Positions 47,075-55,630 of a stretch of 64,000 nucleotides of DNA are shown piece by piece; within the stretch, counting starts at the first letter, position 1; every line of letters begins with the position of its first letter. The stretch is from the NCBI GenBank assembly GCA_963790435.1, contig CAWBOI010000003.1:558001-622000 (forward strand), in the 5' to 3' direction. Source of the stretch: Ilyomonas sp963790435. Lineage in GTDB: Bacteria; Bacteroidota; Bacteroidia; Chitinophagales; Chitinophagaceae. Made by a program: the position numbers and the translations under genes. The notes beneath the pieces were generated by a model. It was not told the DNA's origin, did no database searches, and saw only the letters and a program-made list of their open reading frames with translations.

Positions 47075-47573
47075 ATAGAACACGGATAACACGGACTGCG
47101 TGCACGGATTTATTGGATAATCTAAACTGGGATGAATAAGATGTTTGTGATTGTTGGGATATGGATATTATGAGGCTTGTGATTGATGAAGTGGCCTGCA
47201 CGTCATGGCGAGGAACGAAGCCATCTGTGGATGGTACAGTGAGGTTGTTTGTGAGTGGTGAATGGTAGTTGTGAATGAATAAAGATAACTGGTTCATAAT
47301 ATATATGCTGCACCTCTTGTAAAGCGCAGATGGCTTCGTTCCTCGCCATGACGATGCACTTTGGAATTGCTTAATAAAATATTCAACTGATGATGGGATG
47401 CGGGATGGAAGTGAAAAGCCCGGTGAAGGTAATGTGCCTTGGCTTTGTGCCGGACTTGTAACGAACAGCCCGAACCACAGATTCATTGAAAATCAAAAGA
47501 TGACAGCCCTAAAATATAGGCAAAAATAAATCCTGACCATCCGTGCACGCAGTCCATGTTATCCGTGTTCTAT
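47075..47573. repeat. About 500-bp nested inverted repeat element (MITE-like)
   Basis: Outer arms 47075-47109 and 47539-47573 match at 34 of 35 positions; inner arms 47201-47227 and 47327-47353 match perfectly over 27. It fills the whole gap between the DnaJ gene and dnaB and has no convincing coding frame. The architecture is like the element at 41221-41437 although the sequence differs. Confidence 0.88.
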
Positions 47574-47577
47574 ATAA

Positions 47578-49151
47578 CTAAAACACATCGCCGCCACCAA
47601 AGCCATCATCAAATTCACCATCATTCATGCGGCTGCCTTTTTGAATGAATAATTTGCTGCCGCCACCGGTATCGTCGGCACCGGCAGGTGAAGGTGGTAA
47701 AGGCTTCCAGTTGCCGCCTTGCGGAAAACCGCCGCCGCCATCGCCTTCCCATTCTTCAAACTTTTGTATGTGCAATAGCGCGCGCAGCTTAATAGTCTCT
47801 AACGAACCATTGCGGTGTTTTGCAATGCGGATATGCGTTTCGCCGCGTGTGCTTTCGCCCATTTCGTTTGACATCTGTTCGTAGTATTCGGGACGATAAA
47901 TAAACATTACCATATCAGCATCCTGTTCAATGGCGCCTGATTCGCGCAAATCGCTTAACTGTGGCATCTTGCTTTCTTTACGCGTTTCTACTGCACGACT
48001 CAACTGACTTAACGCAATAATGGGAACCTGAAGTTCTTTGGCCAATGCTTTTAAATTGCGCGAAATGGTGCTGATTTCCTGCTCGCGGTTGCCGCCCTTA
48101 TCGCTGTTGCCACTCATCAGTTGCAGATAGTCAATAATAATCAACCCCACTTTGTGCTTATTCACCAAACGTCTTGCTTTTGCCCGAAATTCAAAGATGT
48201 TCAACGCTGCTGTATCATCAATAAAAATGGGCGCCGTTTCTAACCGTTTGATGCCTTTTGAATGCAGTTGCTGGTATTCATAATCTTCCATTTTGCCACG
48301 CGAAATTTTTTCTAACGGAATTTCACTTTCGGCAGAAAGAATACGCTGTACCAACTGGCCCGCGCTCATTTCTAAGAGAGAAAGATAGCTACCGGCGTAG
48401 GGCGAATTTTATTCAAAGCTGCCGTGCGTGCAAGGTTTAAGGCAAATGCCGTTTTACCCACAGCAGGACGAGCGGCAAGAATAATTAAATCGGTTTTTTG
48501 CCAGCCATAAGTAACCCTGTCCATCGAAGGAAAACCACTCGGAATACCAGAGATATCTTCCTGCCGCGTACGCAGTTCATCTATCCGGTTGATGGCTTCG
48601 GCAAGCGCGCTGCTCATCTCGCGGTAATCGGTTTTAAGGAAGTTATTGGTGATTTGAAATATCTTCTCTTCGGCATCATCCATCAAATCAAAAACATCTG
48701 TACTGTCTTCATACGCATCGCCAATAATTTCACCGCTGACGCGGATGAGCTCACGCTGAATGAACTTCTGTAGCACAATGCGGGCGTGGGTTTCAATGTT
48801 AGCGCTGGACACAACGGAGTTGGTCAGTTTGGTAATGTAATACGGTCCGCCCACCATATCCAATTCTTCTTTAAACTTCAGTTCTTCCACTACTGTTAAT
48901 AAATCAATCGGCATTGATTTATCAGCCAGACTTTTAAATGCGTTGTAAATGCGTTGGTGTGCATCTACATAAAAACATTCGGGTTTTAGAATTTCAATCA
49001 CGGTATCGAAAGCCGTTTTTTCAAGCATGATAGCACCCAGTACGGCTTCTTCTAATTCTTTGGCTTGCGGCGGTACTTTGCCATACATCAGGGTGCTAAC
49101 GTCAATAGAGGGCTTGCGTTTGTTGCGGCGGTCTTTATTAATAATGTCCAC
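47578..49151 (-). CDS. dnaB: Replicative DNA helicase DnaB, broken by a frameshift
   Basis: Hexameric helicase that opens the replication fork. The N-terminal domain (about 20-180, PPQAKELEEAVLGAIMLE) is followed by the RecA-like ATPase with Walker A AARPAVGKTAFALNLA and, in the second frame, IIIDYLQLMSG, REQEISTISRNLKALA and QLSRAVETR. The frame ends at VAIFLS and stop (48372), and continues from EMSAGQLVQRILSAE. The expected family text is IFSLEMS. The site is the CT-rich stretch near 48365-48380, with a net two-base surplus (or one missing). As dnaB is essential and no second copy is visible, a sequence error is likely. Confidence 0.88.
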
Positions 49152-49621
49152 GTTGGTTGATTTAGTTGGTAGTAGAATAATATCCGCTTCCCGTTTATAA
49201 AGCTAAAGAAAAAACTAACTCTTTTAGCATTTATTTGGAATTAGAAAGAGCGAATATGAGAAAAGGAATTGCAAAAGTGAAGTTTTGGAAGGAGCTTTTT
49301 TATCCTCAAAAACAAAAAGCGGAAATGCACACAAAAGAAAATTTATGCACAAAGGCGAAAGTGATATGCACATGGCAAAGTTTCTTTTGATTGCTCTGAA
49401 TTTTAAAAGCGCTTTTAAAAGGCATCGAGTTGCAAAACTTGCTATTTGGAATAACAACCTTTTTCCATTTGTGATAAAAAAAGTAGAATTTACTTTCTCA
49501 TTCCTTCGTAAAGTTTTCCTTACTTACATCCCTCTTATCAGCCGTGGAGTATATTGCATTGCCTACTTATTTAATGCCACCATTTCATAAACACGAAACA
49601 CCTAAAGAAAGTAACTACAAT
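49152..49621. other. Divergent intergenic region between dnaB and the ergothioneine operon
   Basis: It must contain promoters for both sides. I found one 9-bp core copy of the dispersed motif (49307-49316) but no convincing TAnnTTTG box. Short open frames here have no recognisable features and I do not call them. Confidence 0.45.
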
Positions 49622-51007
49622 ATGGAAAAACAATTTGATGCCATCATTATCGGCTCGGGTCAGGGCGGCACGCCATTAGCCAAAAAGCTGGCAGCACAAG
49701 GTTGGAAAGTTGCCCTGATTGAACGCAGGTATGTTGGCGGCACTTGCATTAATACCGGATGTACGCCTACCAAAACCATGATTGCTTCGGCAAAAGCGGC
49801 TTACAACGCTGCTACAGCAAAAGAAAAAGGCGTAAAGGTAAAAGAGGTGGAAGTGAATTTACCTGCCGTAATCGCACGAAAAAATAAAATTGTTGAAGAG
49901 TCAAGAACCGGTTTGCAGGACGGTTTGGAAAACACTCAAAATTTAGAATTAATTTGCGGACAAGCTTCTTTCAGGAGTGAAAAAGAAGTTGAGGTTGTGT
50001 TGGAAAATGGCACAAAAAAAACGGCAAAAGCAAACCTTATTTTTATTGATACCGGCACGCGTCCTCACATTCCAAATATTGAAGGATTAAAAGAAGTCGG
50101 TTATTTTACTTCCGCAACATTGATGGAGCAAACAACCTTGCCTGAACATTTGCTTATCATTGGTGGAAACTATATTGGGCTTGAGTTTGGACAAATGTAT
50201 CGCCGCTTTGGAAGCCAGGTTACCGTACTTGATCACAACGAAAGATTGCTGATAAAAGAAGATGAAGACATTGCAAAAGAAGTAGTGAAATTTTTAGAAG
50301 AAGAGAAAATTACTGTAAAAACAAACGCACAAACGCAAAGTGTTCGCAAGGTTGATAACAAATTAGAAGTAACCATAAAAGTGAGGGATAAAACCGAAAC
50401 CATTTCCTGCTCGCACATCCTCGTTGCGGCAGGCACAACACCCAACACGGAAGATTTGAATTTAACTGCGGCGGGTGTAGAAACAGATGAAAGAGGTTTC
50501 ATTAAAACAGATGAATTTTTACAAACCAATATAAAAGGCATTTATGCCATCGGCGATGTAAAAGGCGGTCCTGCTTTTACGCATATTTCTTACAACGATT
50601 ATCTTGTTTTGTATAAGAACATAATTGAGCAAAAACAAATCAGCATAAAAGAAAGAATGGTTCCGTATTGCATGTTTACCGACCCGCAATTGGGTAGAAT
50701 CGGTATGACGGAAACCGAGGCACGCAAAAAAGGAGTGAACATTTTGGTTGCCACTTTGCCCATGGAACATGTTGCACGCGCACGTGAAACAGGACATACC
50801 AACGGACTAATGAAAGTCATTGTAGACGCGGATTCCAAACAAATTTTAGGCGCTGCCATCCTGGGTGAAGAAGGCGGTGAAACAATGACCATTTTGCAAA
50901 TGGCAATGCTTGGTAAAGTGCCTTGCGATGTGGTTAAAGAAATGGTTATTGCACACCCGTTATATGCCGAATCGCTGAACAATTTATTTCTGTCGTTAGA
51001 TAAATAA
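49622..51007 (+). CDS. FAD/NAD(P) disulfide oxidoreductase (mercuric/mycothione-reductase-like)
   Basis: A 461 aa class I pyridine nucleotide-disulfide reductase. The FAD-binding motif IIGSGQGGTPLAKKLA is followed by the redox-active cysteine pair in GGTCINTGCTPTKT, an NAD(P) site around IIGGNYIGLEFG, GIYAIGDVKGGPAF, and the C-terminal dimerisation domain with the His of IAHPLYAESLN. The start MEKQFDAIIIG is chosen over a 26-codon extension. It overlaps the next gene by one base (TAATG), so it is the first gene of the ergothioneine unit. A role in reducing ergothioneine or another low-molecular-weight disulfide is inferred from position; no mercury genes are near. Confidence 0.88.
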   Translation: MEKQFDAIIIGSGQGGTPLAKKLAAQGWKVALIERRYVGGTCINTGCTPTKTMIASAKAAYNAATAKEKGVKVKEVEVNLPAVIARKNKIVEESRTGLQDGLENTQNLELICGQASFRSEKEVEVVLENGTKKTAKANLIFIDTGTRPHIPNIEGLKEVGYFTSATLMEQTTLPEHLLIIGGNYIGLEFGQMYRRFGSQVTVLDHNERLLIKEDEDIAKEVVKFLEEEKITVKTNAQTQSVRKVDNKLEVTIKVRDKTETISCSHILVAAGTTPNTEDLNLTAAGVETDERGFIKTDEFLQTNIKGIYAIGDVKGGPAFTHISYNDYLVLYKNIIEQKQISIKERMVPYCMFTDPQLGRIGMTETEARKKGVNILVATLPMEHVARARETGHTNGLMKVIVDADSKQILGAAILGEEGGETMTILQMAMLGKVPCDVVKEMVIAHPLYAESLNNLFLSLDK

Positions 51008-51954
51008 TGATTGCTCTTCATCATATCACCAAACGGTTTAACAATGCGATTGCAGTAGATGATATTTCGTTTGAAGTGGCGGAAGGCGAAACGCTGGTGT
51101 TGCTCGGCACAAGCGGTTGTGGCAAAACAACAACTTTGCGCATGATCAACAGGTTGATTGAACCAAGTTCAGGAAGTATTAGTATTAGCGGTAAAAACAT
51201 TATGCAGCAGCCTGTTGAAGCCCTGCGCAGAAACATGGGTTATGTGTTGCAGCATCATGGTTTGTTTCCGCACTATACAGTGGCAGAAAATATTGCCGTT
51301 GTGCCTAAATTGTTGGATTGGCAAGGAGAAAAAATAAAGCATCGCGTTGCTGAGCTGATGCACAAACTACAGTTGCCAGAAGAGTACGCAAATGCTTATC
51401 CGGTGGCCTTAAGCGGTGGTCAGCAACAACGCGTAGGATTGGCAAGAGCTCTTGCTGCCGATCCTCAAATTTTATTAATGGATGAACCTTTTGGCGCGTT
51501 AGACCCGGTAACAAGGGTTAGCATTCGGGCCGAAGTAAAAGGTTTGGATGAACTGAAAAAGAAAACCATTGTTCTGGTAACGCACGATGTAGAGGAAGCC
51601 TTTGAACTGGGTAATCGGATTTGCCTGATGGACAAAGGTAAAATTGTACAAATCGGTTCGCCAGCCGACTTGTTGTTTCATCCGGTCAACAATTTTGTAA
51701 GTTCTTTTTTCAAAGAGCAACGTCTTCAGTTAGAATTACAATCTATCCGTTTGGAAGAAGTGTGGATGTGCTTTCCATCATCGCATCAAAACTGTGATGA
51801 TAGTTTGTTTTCATTACAAACACTATGGGATGCAATGAAAGAAATAACCGATAAAAACAAAAATGCAATTGTAAAAAACGAAGCGACAGGCGAGATAAAA
51901 GAAATCTCTTTTGAAGTAATTCAACAAGCGTTGCAAAGCAAAAAGAAAAGTTGA
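51007..51954 (+). CDS. egtV: ABC importer ATPase, EgtV/OpuCA-like
   Basis: A 315 aa ATPase of the osmoprotectant (OpuCA/ProV) branch. Walker A LGTSGCGKTTTL, signature LSGGQQQRVGLARAL, Walker B ILLMDEPFGALDP and switch LVTHDVEEA are intact. The C-terminal 75 residues are a degenerate CBS-like tail. The gene overlaps the preceding oxidoreductase and lies four bases before the fused permease/binding protein gene, with egtB and egtD after it. This context fits the ergothioneine importer EgtUV, described in Helicobacter and streptococci, better than betaine uptake. The symbol rests on that context. Confidence 0.78.
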   Translation: MIALHHITKRFNNAIAVDDISFEVAEGETLVLLGTSGCGKTTTLRMINRLIEPSSGSISISGKNIMQQPVEALRRNMGYVLQHHGLFPHYTVAENIAVVPKLLDWQGEKIKHRVAELMHKLQLPEEYANAYPVALSGGQQQRVGLARALAADPQILLMDEPFGALDPVTRVSIRAEVKGLDELKKKTIVLVTHDVEEAFELGNRICLMDKGKIVQIGSPADLLFHPVNNFVSSFFKEQRLQLELQSIRLEEVWMCFPSSHQNCDDSLFSLQTLWDAMKEITDKNKNAIVKNEATGEIKEISFEVIQQALQSKKKS

Positions 51955-51958
51955 TTGC

Positions 51959-53524
51959 ATGAACGAACAACAAACTTTGTGGCAATTTGTATGGGAGCAA
52001 CGGAGCAAAATCGGAAGCCAGATTGTTACGCATATCGGGCTAACATTTATCTCTTTGTTCATTGCCATTCTTATTGGCTTGCCGCTTGGCATTTTCATTG
52101 GAAGAAAAAAAAGCTGGGCAGCCGGTGTGCTCGGCGGTGCAGGCGTGCTGCAAACCATTCCTTCTATTGCTTTGCTGGGCTTTCTTATTCCATTGCTTGG
52201 CATTGGTCCGTTGCCTGCCATCACTGCCTTATTTTTATATGCGCTGCTTCCCATCATTCGTAACACATACACCGGCATTACCGAAGTAAATACGTCGGTG
52301 ATTGACGCTGCAAAAGGCATCGGCATGAGTTCGCAACAAGTTCTTTTTAAAGTACAATTGCCACTTGCTATGCCGGTAATTTTGGCTGGCATCAGAACGG
52401 CAACTGTTATCAATGTTGGCGTGGCAACACTCGCAGCTTACATTGCAGCAGGCGGCTTAGGCGAGTTTATTTTTGGCGGTATTTCGCTCAACAATACCAA
52501 CATGATTTTGGCGGGCGCCATCCCTGCTGCTTTGCTTGCTATCCTGTTTGATTTTCTACTTTCCAAAGCGCAAAACATAAAATTGAAAAACATTCGCAAA
52601 GCTGCACTGGTTCTGCCTTTGCTGTTATTGTTACTTTCTTCTTTTTATTTGATTCCTGCAACAGGAAATAAACTGCTGGCTGGCTTTACGCCTGAATTCA
52701 TGGGGCGGGAAGATGGCTATTTAGGATTGACTTCTGTGTATCATCTTTCTATTCCCAATGTAGTTATCAGTGATGCGGTGATGTACAAAGCAGCGTATGA
52801 AAAAGAGCTGGATGTAATCAGCGGTTACAGCACTGATGGTCGCTTAAAAGCTTATGATTTGATAACGCTGGATGATGATAAGCAAATCTTTCCGCCCTAT
52901 TTTGCGGCGCCTGTTGTTCGTAACGATGTGCTTCAAAAATATCCTGAATTAAAAGATGTTTTGAACTTACTATCGGGCATAATTAACGATAGCATCATGA
53001 CAGATTTGAATTATAAAGTTGATTACAACAAACAACTGCCGGAAGCAGTAGCCAAAGATTTTTTAATACAGCATCATTTGTACAAAGCGCCACAGAACGG
53101 CACGAAAGGTGTCATTCGTTTGGGGTCGAAAATTTTTGGCGAGCAATATATTCTTATCAGTATGTACAGCATGTTAATTAAAGGTTACACGCAATTGAAT
53201 GTAGAAACAAAAACGGGTTTGGGTGGCACTCAGATTTGTTTTAATGCCATTATGAATAACAATATTGACATGTATCCCGAATACACAGGCACAGGATTAT
53301 TGGTTCTCTTACAGCCAACTACAAACGAATTAAAAAAATTGGCAGGAAATAAAGAAGCGGTATACAATTTTGTAAAGAAAGAATTTAGCCAGAAGTACAA
53401 TTTGCAATGGCTGCAACCCATTGGTTTCAACAATACATATGCCTTGATGATGCGTAAAAAATGGGCAAAACAAAACAACATAGTGAGCATTTCCGATTTA
53501 AAAAATTACTTAGACAAGAGATGA
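51959..53524 (+). CDS. egtU: Fused ABC permease and substrate-binding protein, EgtU/OpuCB-OpuCC-like
   Basis: A 521 aa inner-membrane protein. The first part (about 1-215) is an OpuCB-type permease, with the EAA-like coupling loop IDAAKGIGMSSQQVLFKVQLP and IAAGGLGEFIFGG. A linking membrane helix (about 220-238) is followed by an extracytoplasmic type II binding domain (about 245-521) with SDAVMYKAAYEKELDVISGY and DMYPEYTGTG. This permease-binding-domain fusion is the arrangement of EgtU, the ergothioneine importer. Ligand-site residues cannot be verified here. The last four bases overlap the egtB start. Confidence 0.78.
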   Translation: MNEQQTLWQFVWEQRSKIGSQIVTHIGLTFISLFIAILIGLPLGIFIGRKKSWAAGVLGGAGVLQTIPSIALLGFLIPLLGIGPLPAITALFLYALLPIIRNTYTGITEVNTSVIDAAKGIGMSSQQVLFKVQLPLAMPVILAGIRTATVINVGVATLAAYIAAGGLGEFIFGGISLNNTNMILAGAIPAALLAILFDFLLSKAQNIKLKNIRKAALVLPLLLLLLSSFYLIPATGNKLLAGFTPEFMGREDGYLGLTSVYHLSIPNVVISDAVMYKAAYEKELDVISGYSTDGRLKAYDLITLDDDKQIFPPYFAAPVVRNDVLQKYPELKDVLNLLSGIINDSIMTDLNYKVDYNKQLPEAVAKDFLIQHHLYKAPQNGTKGVIRLGSKIFGEQYILISMYSMLIKGYTQLNVETKTGLGGTQICFNAIMNNNIDMYPEYTGTGLLVLLQPTTNELKKLAGNKEAVYNFVKKEFSQKYNLQWLQPIGFNNTYALMMRKKWAKQNNIVSISDLKNYLDKR

Positions 53525-54669
53525 ATTTAATTGATAAATACAAAGCGGTACGCAAGCATACTGAAGACATTTGTGCGCCTTTGCAAACTGAAGATTATGT
53601 AGTGCAGCCGGTTGAAGATGTAAGCCCGCCGAAGTGGCATTTAGGGCACAGCACCTGGTTTTTTGAAACGTTTTTATTAAAGCCTCACGCAAAGAATTAT
53701 GAAGAATACAACCCTGATTTTAACTACGTTTTCAACAGTTATTATGAAACGGTTGGCGCAAGAGTAATTCGTACAGACAGAGGCAATTTGAGTCGCCCAA
53801 CGGTGGCTGATATTTACAAATACAGACAGTACGTGGATGAAGCGATGCTTTTGTTTTTACAGGAACATATATCGAAAGAAATAGAAGAACTCGTGGTGCT
53901 GGGTTTCAATCATGAACAACAACACCAGGAATTATTGTACAGCGACATCAAATACATTTTAGGTCATAATCCTTTGTTCCCCGCGTATGATAAAAAAGGA
54001 ATTGAAACCATAAATGTTTCATCAACCAATGAAATCATTTCAACTCCCGAAGGCATTTATGAAATCGGTTTTAGGGGTGAAGGTTTTTGTTTTGATAACG
54101 AATTGAACCATCATAAAGTGTATTTGCCATCTTATCAAATTGCAGCGCAATTGGTAACCAACAAAGAGTATTTAGAGTTCATAAACGATGGTGGTTACAG
54201 CAACTTTCGCTGGTGGCATGCTGAAGGCTGGAACCGCGTAAAGGCAACCGATTTACAAAGCCCATTGTACTGGCATTTAATAAACGGCGTATGGCATTCT
54301 TATACATTGAAAGGCTTGCAGTCATTGGATTTGGGCCAACCGGTAATGCACATCAACTTCTTTGAAGCAGCAGCTTATGCAGCCTGGAAGGGAATGCGTT
54401 TGCCAACAGAAGCCGAATGGGAAGTTGCCGCACCGCAACTTAATTGGGGACAGCTTTGGGAATGGACAGACAGCGCTTATCTGCCTTACCCTGGCTTTAG
54501 CAAAGCCGAAGGCGCTGTGGGCGAATACAACGGCAAATTCATGGTAAACCAAATGGTGCTTCGCGGTGCTTCGGTGGCAACGCCCCAAGGCCATAGCCGC
54601 ATCACATACCGCAACTTTTTTCAAACACATTTACAATGGCAGTTTACAGGCATCAGGCTGGCACGATAA
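53521..54669 (+). CDS. egtB: EgtB, ergothioneine sulfoxide synthase
   Basis: Non-haem iron enzyme that oxidatively couples hercynine with a thiol (cysteine or gamma-glutamylcysteine). An N-terminal DinB-like helical domain carries the iron-binding His residues, in PKWHLGHSTWFFETF and NHEQQHQELLYSD. A C-terminal FGE-sulfatase domain follows (about 170-382), with GMRLPTEAEWEVAA and LGQPVMHINFFEAAAYAAW. Start MNLIDKYKAV (53521) overlaps the egtU stop as ATGA; the longer frame begins inside egtU. 382 aa is near the usual length. The local unit has no egtC, which would be needed if gamma-glutamylcysteine were the donor, so cysteine is more likely. Confidence 0.92.
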   Translation: MNLIDKYKAVRKHTEDICAPLQTEDYVVQPVEDVSPPKWHLGHSTWFFETFLLKPHAKNYEEYNPDFNYVFNSYYETVGARVIRTDRGNLSRPTVADIYKYRQYVDEAMLLFLQEHISKEIEELVVLGFNHEQQHQELLYSDIKYILGHNPLFPAYDKKGIETINVSSTNEIISTPEGIYEIGFRGEGFCFDNELNHHKVYLPSYQIAAQLVTNKEYLEFINDGGYSNFRWWHAEGWNRVKATDLQSPLYWHLINGVWHSYTLKGLQSLDLGQPVMHINFFEAAAYAAWKGMRLPTEAEWEVAAPQLNWGQLWEWTDSAYLPYPGFSKAEGAVGEYNGKFMVNQMVLRGASVATPQGHSRITYRNFFQTHLQWQFTGIRLAR

Positions 54670-55622
54670 CAGCCCAACACGTGAATCAATTTTACAACGA
54701 TGTAATCAATGGCTTGCAATCATCACCTAAAAAATTGAGCTCGAAATATTTTTATGATGGCGAAGGCGATGCTTTGTTTCAGCAAATTATGGCATCGCCC
54801 GAATATTATTTAACGGACTGCGAGATGGAAATTTTTTCGCAGCAAACATCAACGTTAACACAAACTTTTTTAGAGAAATACAATGAGTTTGATGTAATAG
54901 AATTAGGTGCCGGCGACGCCACGAAATCTGTTTTTTTATTGAAAGAATTGGCATCGCAAAACATCAACTTTACTTATTTTCCGGTGGATATTTCAGCCAA
55001 CATTATTCGGTATTTAGAAAAACAATTGCCACAACAAATAAAAAATTTAAAAGTAAATGGCTTACAGGGTGAATACTTTGAAATGCTAAAAAAAGCCAAT
55101 ACAATTTCAGACAAAAGAAAACTGATCCTTTTTTTAGGTAGTAACATTGGCAACTTCTCAAAAGGTGACGCAGTGCTATTTCTAAAGTTGTTGCAGGAAT
55201 GTATGTTGCCGGAAGATTTAATTATGATCGGTTTTGATTTGAAGAAAGACCCTGCACAAATTTTAGCGGCTTACAACGATAGAGCAGGTGTTACCAAAGC
55301 TTTCAATCTGAATTTATTAAACCGAATTAATAAAGAGTTTGGCGGCGATTTCGATACAACCAAATTTAACCATTATCCTACTTACAACCCTGCCACTGGC
55401 GCCTGCGAAAGTTATCTTATCAGCACGTGCCGGCAAACGGTAACCATTGCTGATACCGAAGTGTTTCATTTTGAAAAACACGAACCAATTTGGATGGAGT
55501 TATCACAAAAATATTCGGTAGCAGAAACCGATGCGCTGGCAAAGCAAAGTGGCTTTGTTCCTGTGCGCCATTTCTTTGATTCGCAGGAATGGTTTGTAGA
55601 TGCTATTTGGCAAAAGGTATAA
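54636..55622 (+). CDS. egtD: EgtD, histidine N-alpha-methyltransferase
   Basis: SAM-dependent enzyme that trimethylates histidine to hercynine, the first ergothioneine step. It shows SSKYFYDGEGDALFQQI, the SAM site FDVIELGAGDATKS, FPVDISANII and FLGSNIGNFSKGDA, and the C-terminal histidine-pocket segment. The ATG at 54636 lies inside the end of egtB (34-base overlap). A GTG at 54681, 11 bases after the egtB stop, would remove 15 residues of doubtful homology and give a more family-like N-terminus (NQFYNDVINGLQSSPK). About 313-328 aa. Confidence 0.92.
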   Translation: MAVYRHQAGTITAQHVNQFYNDVINGLQSSPKKLSSKYFYDGEGDALFQQIMASPEYYLTDCEMEIFSQQTSTLTQTFLEKYNEFDVIELGAGDATKSVFLLKELASQNINFTYFPVDISANIIRYLEKQLPQQIKNLKVNGLQGEYFEMLKKANTISDKRKLILFLGSNIGNFSKGDAVLFLKLLQECMLPEDLIMIGFDLKKDPAQILAAYNDRAGVTKAFNLNLLNRINKEFGGDFDTTKFNHYPTYNPATGACESYLISTCRQTVTIADTEVFHFEKHEPIWMELSQKYSVAETDALAKQSGFVPVRHFFDSQEWFVDAIWQKV

Positions 55623-55630
55623 AGCGTTTG

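Noticed and set aside
48365..48380. Intein or intron in dnaB.
   Set aside because: The two frames adjoin directly with no inserted sequence; only a small indel separates them.
49285..49590. 101-codon plus-strand frame upstream of the oxidoreductase.
   Set aside because: No recognisable features, atypical composition, and it overlaps the expected promoter region of the operon.
51007..53524. Glycine betaine/choline importer (OpuC) as the primary call for the ABC genes.
   Set aside because: The family match is equally good, but the fusion layout and overlap with egtB favour EgtUV; betaine remains the alternative.
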